Assembly: GCA_002384935.1 (NCBI GenBank)
Contig: DGCD01000018.1
Coordinates: 186,001 to 250,000, forward strand
Length of the DNA: 64,000 bases
Direction of reading: 5' to 3'
DNA from: Pusillimonas sp. UBA3987
Lineage (GTDB): Bacteria; Pseudomonadota; Gammaproteobacteria; Burkholderiales; Burkholderiaceae_B
The position numbers and the translations under genes are program-made. Under the pieces are notes generated by a model. That model ran no database searches, was not told the DNA's origin, and saw nothing but the letters and a program-made list of their open reading frames with translations. Below, in pieces: positions 15,842-22,752 of the stretch (within the stretch, counting starts at the first letter, position 1; each line of letters starts with the position of its first letter).

Positions 15842-18088
15842 TTAGTAACGCAGATTGGCGCTCAGGATAAACTGCCTGCCGGGCCCAAAATCGGCATGAT
15901 GAACGCCATTGGTACGCTTGTAATAGACCTTGTCGGTCAGGTTCAGGGCATTCAAGCGAATACTGAGCCGGTCGTTGAATCGGTATGAGGCCATCGCATC
16001 GAAGCGCCAGTACGACGGCATATAGACTTCCCATTGTCCGCCACCGGCGGTGCCCTGATTTCCGCCGAAGGTTTTTCCTACGTAGTAAGCACCGCCGCCC
16101 AAGGTCAATTTGGGGGTAACGGCATAAGTGCTCCATAAGCTAAAGCTGTGCTTGGGCGTATTTGCCAGCGGATCGCCTTCGTTTACGCCATCGTAGGCGC
16201 CTTTCAGCAATTCGCTATCCATGTAGGTGTAGCCGCCAAACACATTCCATTTTGGTGTGATTTGCCCGGAAATACCCAACTCAAGACCGCGAACACGCGT
16301 TTTTCCGGCTTGTTCATAAATGCCCGAGTCAACTTCAATTTGCGCGTCTTTGCGTTCGTTCTGGAACAGGGCGGCCGTCAGGCTAAGTTTTTCGTTCAAC
16401 ACATCCCATTTCGTCCCCAGCTCGATGGTGTTGCTGCGCTCGGGCTTGAGTTCATTTTGCCCCGCGCTCAGACTTTCCTGGTCACCCCCTGAAATGGTGG
16501 GTGGGGTCGAGGCTGTTGCATAAGAGAGGTAAATGCTGCCATTGTGTGCCGGTTTATAAACCAACCCAAGCTGATAATTGAACATGGTCCATTCCCCATC
16601 GGCCGATTGGGGTTGGGTTGCACCACGTGTCAGGTAGTTGCCGGAAATGCGATAGTTATCCAAACGCACGCCGGTGCTGACTTGAAAGCGCTCGTTCAGG
16701 TCAATTGTGTCGAACGCGTAGATTGAGCGCGTGGTTGATGTGGCATCCTGGCTAAGCGCGGACCGGGTAATTGAACCTGTCCAGGGGTCATACGGATTGG
16801 GATTAAGGTAAGGTGTGCAATCCAGGTCGGTTGAGCTGAAACCTGCGCTGGCGGGGCAGGCACTGCCGGAGGTTGTATTTACCGCATAGCTTGCGTTTTT
16901 GTTTGTTTCCCGTGTTAGTTCAATACCCAGATTGAAACTATGTTTAAGGTTGCCAGTGTCGAATTTTCCATACAACTGGCTCACGTTCGACAACAGCGTG
17001 GATTTTTGCCAACGTGATTTTGTGCCACGTTTCAACCAATAGGTATTGGTGGTGGGGTCCAAACTGACCGTGCCATCGCCTGGGTTGGTCACTACATAAT
17101 CGTTCAGCGTTTCGCCGTAGCGGGTTGCGTTGCTGAATGTCAGCCGCTCGGTAAAATCATGCTCGACTTCCAGTGTGCCAATGTCGGCGCGTGTTTTTTG
17201 GTAGTCGCGATCAAGTACGCCATAAAAAGTGCTGCGTCCGACGTCCAGAATACCTGCGGAATTGCCCAGTTGCGGTGCTTTGCGGGCGGTGGGTACGCCG
17301 TAATCGGGCATTCCGTCTGTTTGAAGGTGATAGTAGCTCAGCGTAACGCGGGTGGGTGTTCCCAGGCCGAATGACAATGATGGGGCAATGCCGAATTTTT
17401 TGTAGTCAACTACTTCGCGACCCGGCGTATCACCTTTGGCTCCCAGTACATTGAGCCGGAATGCGGCATGGTCGGTGAACTGCCAGTTTCCGTCTGCGGT
17501 ACCACGCCAATAGTGATCGGTGCCCAGCCCTACGTCGCCTTCCACAAAGTTGCCCAGGCGGGCTCGTTTGCTGGACAAATTGATACTACCCCCGCCCGAG
17601 CCGCGACCGCCGTATACCGAGTCGGCTCCTTTAATGACTTCGACGGACTCAAGGTTGAATACTTCACGGGTTTGACCCCCGGGGTCTCGCACACCGTCTA
17701 CATAAACGTTGTTGCCCGAGGACATGCCACGAATGAAAGGGCGGTCAGCCAGTGGTTGGCCACCTTCGCCAGCACCGAACGTAATTCCAGGGACATTTCG
17801 CAGAACGTCTTCCAGCGAGGTGGCGGCACTGTCCTGAATGACGGCCTGCGGAATGATTTGAACGGTTTTTGGTGTGTCCAGGAGCGGGGCGGTAAATTTG
17901 GTTTGTGACGCTTCGGGAACGGTATACGATTGCCCGCGCTCACCTTCAACGGTGATTGAGGGCAGTTGTGCTGCCTGCCCATTGGTTTGGCCGAAAACAT
18001 GGCTTGGAACAAAAACAGTTGAAGACGCCAGCGCCAGCGCCAAAGACGGGGCCGTACGCCGAGATTTCTGAGGGGTTTTGCGACTCAC
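15842..18088 (-). CDS. TonB-dependent siderophore receptor (FiuA/FhuE-like)
   Basis: Outer-membrane beta-barrel receptor of 748 residues for ferric siderophores. A signal peptide (about 1-34, ending VFG) is followed by a TonB-box-like stretch LPSITVEGERG, a plug domain with ISHALLMARK features such as TPKTVQIIPQAVI and VEVIKGADSVYGG, and a barrel that ends in the aromatic residue of SANLRY. The start is GTG with GGGAG upstream. It is divergent from piuC, the classic partner of catecholate receptors. A GATAAT-type Fur site lies between the two genes. The siderophore is not determinable here. Confidence 0.9.
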   Translation of the reverse strand: MSRKTPQKSRRTAPSLALALASSTVFVPSHVFGQTNGQAAQLPSITVEGERGQSYTVPEASQTKFTAPLLDTPKTVQIIPQAVIQDSAATSLEDVLRNVPGITFGAGEGGQPLADRPFIRGMSSGNNVYVDGVRDPGGQTREVFNLESVEVIKGADSVYGGRGSGGGSINLSSKRARLGNFVEGDVGLGTDHYWRGTADGNWQFTDHAAFRLNVLGAKGDTPGREVVDYKKFGIAPSLSFGLGTPTRVTLSYYHLQTDGMPDYGVPTARKAPQLGNSAGILDVGRSTFYGVLDRDYQKTRADIGTLEVEHDFTERLTFSNATRYGETLNDYVVTNPGDGTVSLDPTTNTYWLKRGTKSRWQKSTLLSNVSQLYGKFDTGNLKHSFNLGIELTRETNKNASYAVNTTSGSACPASAGFSSTDLDCTPYLNPNPYDPWTGSITRSALSQDATSTTRSIYAFDTIDLNERFQVSTGVRLDNYRISGNYLTRGATQPQSADGEWTMFNYQLGLVYKPAHNGSIYLSYATASTPPTISGGDQESLSAGQNELKPERSNTIELGTKWDVLNEKLSLTAALFQNERKDAQIEVDSGIYEQAGKTRVRGLELGISGQITPKWNVFGGYTYMDSELLKGAYDGVNEGDPLANTPKHSFSLWSTYAVTPKLTLGGGAYYVGKTFGGNQGTAGGGQWEVYMPSYWRFDAMASYRFNDRLSIRLNALNLTDKVYYKRTNGVHHADFGPGRQFILSANLRY

Positions 18089-18109
18089 TTTCTCTCCCTA
18101 AATTAAAAT

Positions 18110-18140
18110 GAATACGAATTATTCTCATAATCATAAGTTA
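18110..18140. promoter_or_regulatory. Candidate Fur box between receptor gene and piuC
   Basis: On the minus strand the sequence reads as consecutive Fur hexamers, GATTAT GAGAAT AATTCG, within an A/T-rich stretch. It is about 25-50 bases upstream of the receptor GTG and about 65 bases before the piuC start. Position and hexamer spacing fit iron repression of both genes. Based on pattern match only. Confidence 0.6.
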
Positions 18141-18203
18141 AATTGATTTTTTTATTGCGTTAAAATGTCAACTTTTACAACGTTGACATTTGGCTGAATA
18201 AGA

Positions 18204-18884
18204 ATGATTACGGTAATTCCGGACTTGTTGAATACCGAAGAGGTGAGCGCTTTCCACCAGGCTTTGAGTTCAGCTGATTGGGTGAGCGGCGGGGAAACAG
18301 CCGGGCATATTGCAGCGCAAGTCAAGAGCAATCAGCAGTTACCGCTTGAACACCCCATGGCGCAACAATTAGGGGAAAGAATGTTGGCTGCTTTAAGCCA
18401 GTGCCCGGCGTTTATTGCAGCAACGCTACCTGCGCGGATTTTGCCGCCCCGGTTTAATCAATATCAGGCAGGGGGTGCATATGGGAACCATATCGATAAT
18501 GCGGTTTTTGCCATCCCGGGCTCATCCGAGCGTTTGCGAAGTGACGTTTCCGCTACCTTGTTTTTAAGCCATCCGGATGAGTACGAGGGCGGTGAGCTGG
18601 TTATTGAAGATACCTATGGAACCCAGTCTGTTAAGTTGCCGGCAGGGCATCTTGTGGTGTATCCGGCCAATAGCGTGCACCGGGTCAATCCAGTTGCCAG
18701 AGGCGTCCGGCTTGCTTCATTTTTCTGGGTGCAAAGTCTTGTTCGGGAAGATCACAAGCGTCGCTTGCTGCTGGAGCTCGACCAATCGATTCAGGCGTTA
18801 ACGATGCAAAGTGCTGATGCTCAGACAATTTCGCGTTTGACAGGCGTGTATCACAACCTTATCAGGGAATGGTCTAACCCATGA
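18204..18884 (+). CDS. Fe(II)/2-oxoglutarate-dependent dioxygenase PiuC/YbiX family
   Basis: 226-residue PKHD-type hydroxylase of the group that accompanies catecholate and hydroxamate receptors. Iron ligands are His96 and Asp98 (GNHIDNA) and His159 (ANSVHRV), with Arg169 as the 2-oxoglutarate anchor; the jelly-roll core has EYEGGELVIEDTYG. Its substrate is not established for the family. The stop overlaps the start of the FMN oxidase gene by four bases (ATGA), so the pair is coupled. Probably iron-regulated from the shared site with the divergent receptor gene. Confidence 0.9.
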   Translation: MITVIPDLLNTEEVSAFHQALSSADWVSGGETAGHIAAQVKSNQQLPLEHPMAQQLGERMLAALSQCPAFIAATLPARILPPRFNQYQAGGAYGNHIDNAVFAIPGSSERLRSDVSATLFLSHPDEYEGGELVIEDTYGTQSVKLPAGHLVVYPANSVHRVNPVARGVRLASFFWVQSLVREDHKRRLLLELDQSIQALTMQSADAQTISRLTGVYHNLIREWSNP

Positions 18885-19984
18885 GCCAACCCAAACCGGA
18901 TCGTGTGCCGGGCGAAATTGCATCCGTTACCGACTACATTCCCTATGCGTGCGAGCGTGTGACTGAAGCTGCGTGGGCCTACTTGAATGCCGGCGCCGGC
19001 GATGGTTTTACCGCCGCAGACAATATCAGCGCCTTTCAGCGGTTGAAGTTATTGCCCAATGCGATGTGCGCTACCGAGAGGGCTTCAACGCAGGTGACGT
19101 TACTGGGGCAAACTTTTCTTCACCCGATTATGCTGGCGCCGGTTGCCTATCAGAAATTAGCGCACCCCGATGGGGAAATTGCCTCGGCGCTGGGCGCGTC
19201 CGCCATGGGTGCCGCTATGGTGGTCAGTACGCAAGCCAGTTACACGTTAGAGCAGATATCGTTGCGTTCAAAAACACCGCTGTGGTTCCAGCTGTACCTC
19301 CAGCCCGCGCTTGAAAACACGCTGCAACTTGTGCGCCGTGCCGAGGCCGCTGGTTATCAGGCATTGGTTGTCACGGTGGATGCGCCCATTAATGGTTTGC
19401 GCAATGAAGAGCAGCGTTCAGGTTTCCGGTTACCTGACGATATTCAGGCTGTGAACCTGCCAGTGACGCCTGCGGCTTCAACCGCGCAGGCAACGTTGCA
19501 TCAACGTTTGTCCGGCCCATTGTTAACGAGTGTGCCCACCTGGGAAAGCCTGGCGCAACTTACCGCACAGACGCGATTGCCTGTGTTGGCCAAAGGGATT
19601 ACGCACCCGGCCGATGCGGAACGAGCCCTTCGCGCGGGCTGTGCCGGTATTATCGTATCCAATCATGGTGGTCGGGTGCTTGATGGTGTTCCCGCCGCCA
19701 TTGATCTTTTACCCAGTGTGGCAAGCGCCGTGGGTAAAGACGTCCCGGTATTGCTCGATGGCGGTATACGCAGGGGCACAGATATTGTGAAAGCGTTGGC
19801 GCTGGGCGCCAGGGCGGTGTTGATTGGGCGGGCGCAAGTGTACGGCTTGGCCACGGCAGGTGCGGCAGGCGTTGCTCATGTACTGCATATTTTGCGTACC
19901 GAGCTGGAAATGGCAATGTTGCTTACCGGGCGCGTCAGAATCGAGGAAATTGATTCGAGCTTGCTGTGGAACGCGAATGGTTGA
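18881..19984 (+). CDS. FMN-dependent alpha-hydroxy acid oxidase/dehydrogenase
   Basis: 367-residue TIM-barrel flavoenzyme of the lactate/glycolate oxidase family, converting a 2-hydroxyacid to a 2-oxoacid. It shows the FMN-binding MLAPVAYQKLAHPDGE region, the catalytic SNHGGR motif with His262 and Arg265, and the phosphate-binding end LDGGIRRGTDIVKALALGA. Translational coupling to piuC is unusual and places it in the iron-uptake setting. Whether it is an oxidase or a quinone-linked dehydrogenase, and on which substrate, cannot be told from the sequence; the soluble form favours an oxidase. Confidence 0.88.
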   Translation: MSQPKPDRVPGEIASVTDYIPYACERVTEAAWAYLNAGAGDGFTAADNISAFQRLKLLPNAMCATERASTQVTLLGQTFLHPIMLAPVAYQKLAHPDGEIASALGASAMGAAMVVSTQASYTLEQISLRSKTPLWFQLYLQPALENTLQLVRRAEAAGYQALVVTVDAPINGLRNEEQRSGFRLPDDIQAVNLPVTPAASTAQATLHQRLSGPLLTSVPTWESLAQLTAQTRLPVLAKGITHPADAERALRAGCAGIIVSNHGGRVLDGVPAAIDLLPSVASAVGKDVPVLLDGGIRRGTDIVKALALGARAVLIGRAQVYGLATAGAAGVAHVLHILRTELEMAMLLTGRVRIEEIDSSLLWNANG

Positions 19985-20050
19985 AATTGCGTTATGTTGT
20001 GGCCGGAACGAAAAGTTGAATGCCTGGGCGCGGACCTCGGCTGGCCAGGG

Positions 20051-20371
20051 TTACTCGCTGCCAGAAAGCTTCATCAGCAATAATCCCGATACGATCAAGG
20101 TTGCGGCGACAATTCGCAAGGCACTGATTTGTTCGCCCAAAAACAAAATACCAATCAGGAACGCGCCGATTGCACCGATGCCCGTCCAAATGGTGTACGC
20201 GGTGCCAAGTGGCAATGAGCGCATTGAATAAGCCAATAACGCAAAACTTGCAATCATGGTGACAAAGGTGACAATCGTGGGAACGGGTTTGGTAAAGCCA
20301 TGGGACACCTTCATTGAAAATGCCCAGACCACTTCAAGCAGGCCGGCGATAAACAGGGATATCCAGGCCAT
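20051..20371 (-). CDS. gdx: Guanidinium exporter Gdx (SugE, SMR family)
   Basis: 106-residue, four-helix small multidrug resistance protein that exports guanidinium in exchange for protons, working as a dual-topology dimer. It starts MAWISLFIAGLLEVVWAFSM, with the essential Glu13 in helix 1 and the Gdx-type GLLEVVWA motif, and later has the family GTAYTIWTGIGAIG. The ATG at 20371 has GGGAG upstream. A guanidine-II riboswitch 22 bases before the start confirms the guanidinium function over a general quaternary-ammonium pump. It is a single-gene unit. Confidence 0.95.
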   Translation of the reverse strand: MAWISLFIAGLLEVVWAFSMKVSHGFTKPVPTIVTFVTMIASFALLAYSMRSLPLGTAYTIWTGIGAIGAFLIGILFLGEQISALRIVAATLIVSGLLLMKLSGSE

Positions 20372-20393
20372 GATGACTCCCTTTATAAAGAGT

Positions 20394-20440
20394 CGGGCCG
20401 TCCCGGTGTGGTTCCCGAAATGCGGGGAAGGTCGTCCTTC
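20394..20440 (-). promoter_or_regulatory. Guanidine-II riboswitch (mini-ykkC) upstream of gdx
   Basis: Read on the minus strand, two small hairpins occur in order: GAAGG-ACGA-CCTTC (20440-20427) and CGGG-ACGG-CCCG (20405-20394), separated by 21 bases. Both loops match ACGR, the defining feature of the guanidine-II class. The second hairpin ends 22 bases before the gdx start and close to its GGGAG site, fitting translational control. A perfect -10 box TATAAT lies upstream (20500-20495). Confidence 0.93.
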
Positions 20441-20698
20441 TGGATAGCGCACAGAAAACCGATGCATTCAGGTGATCTGCTTTCGCTTTATTCTATTATA
20501 AATAAACGCTAAAAAGAAAAGTTCCGGCGGGCAGAGTAAAACATGTAACAAAAACCGTGGTTTCGCGTACTCGCTGTGCGAATTTATCGCATTTGGTAAC
20601 TTTATTCGGCTTGTGCATCGATACGGGATGGTAGATGATCGATTACCGGGTTAACAGCCAATAGTATTTTTTAATCCAATAAAATTACAGGAGGCCCC

Positions 20699-21442
20699 AT
20701 GTCGAGCGTTCACTTGGAAGAGGATTTTGCTACCGACCCTTTGCAAAATTATTTATTGGCGGCGTTGCCGCAATCCCATCGTCAGCCTTTAATTGACCAG
20801 CTTGAACAGGTCAACTTGCCTTTGGGGAAGGTCATTTACGAGTCTGGAGACGACGAGTTTTTTGCTTATTTCCCGACCAATTCGATTATTTCGATGTTGA
20901 ATGTCATGGAAGATGGGTCCTCGGCTGAAATTTCCGTGGTGGGAAATGACGGCCTCGTCGGTCTTCCAGCCTTAATGGGAGGAGCGAGCACGCCAAGCCG
21001 GGCCGTTGTGCAAAGTGCCGGGTCTGCGTATCGAATTAAAGTTTCTGATTTGCAAAAAGAATTCGAGACCCACGGCCCTCTCACGCGCTTGATCCTAAGG
21101 TATACGCAATCGTTATTTACTCAGATGTCTCAAACTGCAGTTTGCAATCGCCACCACGCGATTGAACAGCAATTATGCCGATGGCTTTTGATGTCATTGG
21201 ATCGATTGAGTTCAAACAGCCTGATCATGACGCATGAGTTAATCGCCAATATGTTGGGTGTGCGCCGGGAAGGTGTTACTCAGGCGGCTGGCAAGTTGCA
21301 GAGCCTTGGCGTCATTGCATACTCAAGAGGGCGCATTACCGTTCTCGATAGAGAACAGCTTGAGGATTTAAGTTGTGAGTGTTATGCCGTTGTGAAGAAA
21401 GAAAATCTTCGTTTGCAGCCCTATTTAATGGATGTGGCTTAG
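20699..21442 (+). CDS. Crp/Fnr-family transcriptional regulator
   Basis: 247-residue regulator. The N-terminal cyclic-nucleotide-binding fold (about 35-150) contains LPLGKVIYESGD and lacks an obvious cAMP-binding arginine-serine signature; the C-terminal helix-turn-helix is MTHELIANMLGVRREGVTQAAGKLQ (residues about 178-202), followed by the wing ITVLDREQLE. Start is supported by AGGAGG four bases upstream of the ATG. No cysteine cluster for an iron-sulfur centre is seen, so it is not a classical FNR. It is monocistronic, ending in a long hairpin. The ligand and targets are unknown. Confidence 0.88.
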   Translation: MSSVHLEEDFATDPLQNYLLAALPQSHRQPLIDQLEQVNLPLGKVIYESGDDEFFAYFPTNSIISMLNVMEDGSSAEISVVGNDGLVGLPALMGGASTPSRAVVQSAGSAYRIKVSDLQKEFETHGPLTRLILRYTQSLFTQMSQTAVCNRHHAIEQQLCRWLLMSLDRLSSNSLIMTHELIANMLGVRREGVTQAAGKLQSLGVIAYSRGRITVLDREQLEDLSCECYAVVKKENLRLQPYLMDVA

Positions 21443-21501
21443 TTAAATAGTGACGGCGCCTGTATCAATCAGGGTTTGTTTCCATGGGGCGGACTCATGA
21501 A

Positions 21502-21538
21502 AAGGCTTGCATTGTCATCTTCTGACAACGCAAGCCTT
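21502..21538. terminator. Long hairpin between the Crp-like and BON genes
   Basis: A 16-base stem with a single A/C mismatch (21502-21517 paired with 21523-21538) and a 5-base loop. A T-rich stretch follows about 10 bases later on the plus strand, and TTTTC follows on the minus strand. It lies between convergent genes and probably serves as a bidirectional terminator. Confidence 0.65.
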
Positions 21539-21642
21539 CGACAGGATTGATTTTTATTTGCCTCCAAACATGTTGTCGAACCGGAATGCTGTTCCCATTT
21601 TCTTTCAGCAATTTCTTGTTTGGAGACGTTTTTTACTTCTGA

Positions 21643-21957
21643 TTATTTCAGCTGCATATTGTTTTTCACCGACTTTACGCCTTTGACTTCGCGCGTGACT
21701 TCTACCGCGCGGTTGGCGTCTTCTCTGGAACTGACAAAACCGCTAAGCTGCACCACACCCTTGAATGTTTCAACATTGATTTCAGTAACGCTCAAGTTGG
21801 GCTCGTTAAGAATAGCGGCTTTCACTTTCGTTGTGATAACGGTGTCGTCAATGTATTCACCTGTTCCAGATTGAGTACTGGTCGATGCGCAGCCTCCAAG
21901 GGCAAGCAGGGCGAGGGCCACAAAAAGTGCTGCGAAATATTTATTGGCAATGTGCAT
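21643..21957 (-). CDS. BON domain lipoprotein
   Basis: 104-residue predicted lipoprotein. The lipobox is LALLALGGC with the acylated cysteine near residue 23, and a single BON domain follows (VKAAILNEPNLSVTEINVETFKGVVQLSGFV). BON proteins such as OsmY and DolP act in periplasmic or outer-membrane stress protection. The ATG at 21957 is favoured by GGAG seven bases upstream; in-frame sequence further upstream has no support. Monocistronic, next to a DUF3309 gene, both typical of stress-induced genes in this group. Confidence 0.88.
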   Translation of the reverse strand: MHIANKYFAALFVALALLALGGCASTSTQSGTGEYIDDTVITTKVKAAILNEPNLSVTEINVETFKGVVQLSGFVSSREDANRAVEVTREVKGVKSVKNNMQLK

Positions 21958-22142
21958 CCATGTTCTCCTACGGGGTTGGTTGTAAAGCTCAAGGCCGTTC
22001 ATTAGGTTGTTAAAGGCAACAACTTAGGTTGACACTAACATAATCATCTACTTTTTTTGCTGGGTTGGATGTGCGTTGCCGCACCGACGGCCGGCTTTGG
22101 CATGTGAGTTACTTCGTTTTTTTAATAGAGGGGATAATAAGC

Positions 22143-22301
22143 ATGCCGCTTGAACTGATTGTTGTTGTTGTTCTGCTGTTGATACTTATAGGTGTTTTGC
22201 CGGCGTGGCGACATAGCGCAAACTGGGGTTATGGGCCAAGCGGGATTGCTGGTGCGATCTTGCTGGCTTTGCTTGTTTTATTTTTGTTCGGCAAAATTTA
22301 G
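22143..22301 (+). CDS. DUF3309 small membrane protein
   Basis: 52-residue protein with two hydrophobic segments around the conserved middle LPAWRHSANWGYGPSG, the DUF3309 pattern. Function is unknown. The ATG at 22143 has GAGGGG nine bases upstream; the in-frame stretch from 22065 is leader. It stands divergent from the BON lipoprotein across a 185-base A/T-rich gap and ahead of tRNA-Leu on the other strand. Confidence 0.85.
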   Translation: MPLELIVVVVLLLILIGVLPAWRHSANWGYGPSGIAGAILLALLVLFLFGKI

Positions 22302-22442
22302 GCACGCGTGATTTATTCGCAGCCTATTTAGCAATCGCAGCATATCCTGAAATTTTTATACTTGAGATCGAATATGGAAACGGCGTCTCAATGGCGTCTC
22401 CATTTCGTAGGGCCAACAAACGGCCAAAAAAACAAAAGGCCA

Positions 22443-22480
22443 AAACAAAAAACCCAGCTAAACATTGTGCTTAGCTGGGT
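22443..22480 (-). terminator. Terminator downstream of tRNA-Leu
   Basis: A 10-base perfect stem acccagctaa/ttagctgggt (22452-22461, 22471-22480) followed on the minus strand by a T-rich run. It lies 16 bases past the tRNA 3' end. Confidence 0.85.
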
Positions 22481-22495
22481 ATTCTGTTTTAGTGC

Positions 22496-22580
22496 TGGTG
22501 CCCAGGAGAGGACTCGAACCTCCACACCTTGCGGCACATGGACCTGAACCATGCGCGTCTACCAATTCCGCCACCTGGGC
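22496..22580 (-). tRNA. tRNA-Leu (CAG)
   Basis: 85-base tRNA with a class II variable arm. The acceptor stem GCCCAGG pairs with CCTGGGC; the D arm reads GCGGAATTGGTAGAC, the anticodon loop TTCAGGT gives CAG, the variable arm is GTGCCGCAAGGTGT and the T loop GTTCGAGTC. CCA is encoded. It is a single tRNA gene with its own terminator. Confidence 0.97.
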
Positions 22581-22752
22581 CCTTAATGACTTAAGAGTAT
22601 GCTAATGTAAGCCCTGTGTTAAGGCACTACATTTTGCGGCACTTATTTTGCGCCCGCACCGCTTTGTAAGCCTGTGCGGTTTGCCGATGGTGATGCAAAA
22701 CGACAAGAACAAGATTATACAACAATTTTTTTGCTAATGGGAAGTACCCTAC

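Noticed and set aside
15762..16136. Extension of egtD to a 433-residue protein
   Set aside because: The extra 125 residues run through the terminator and the 3' end of the receptor gene in the wrong frame; the GTG at 15761 with AAGGAAGG starts the conserved part.
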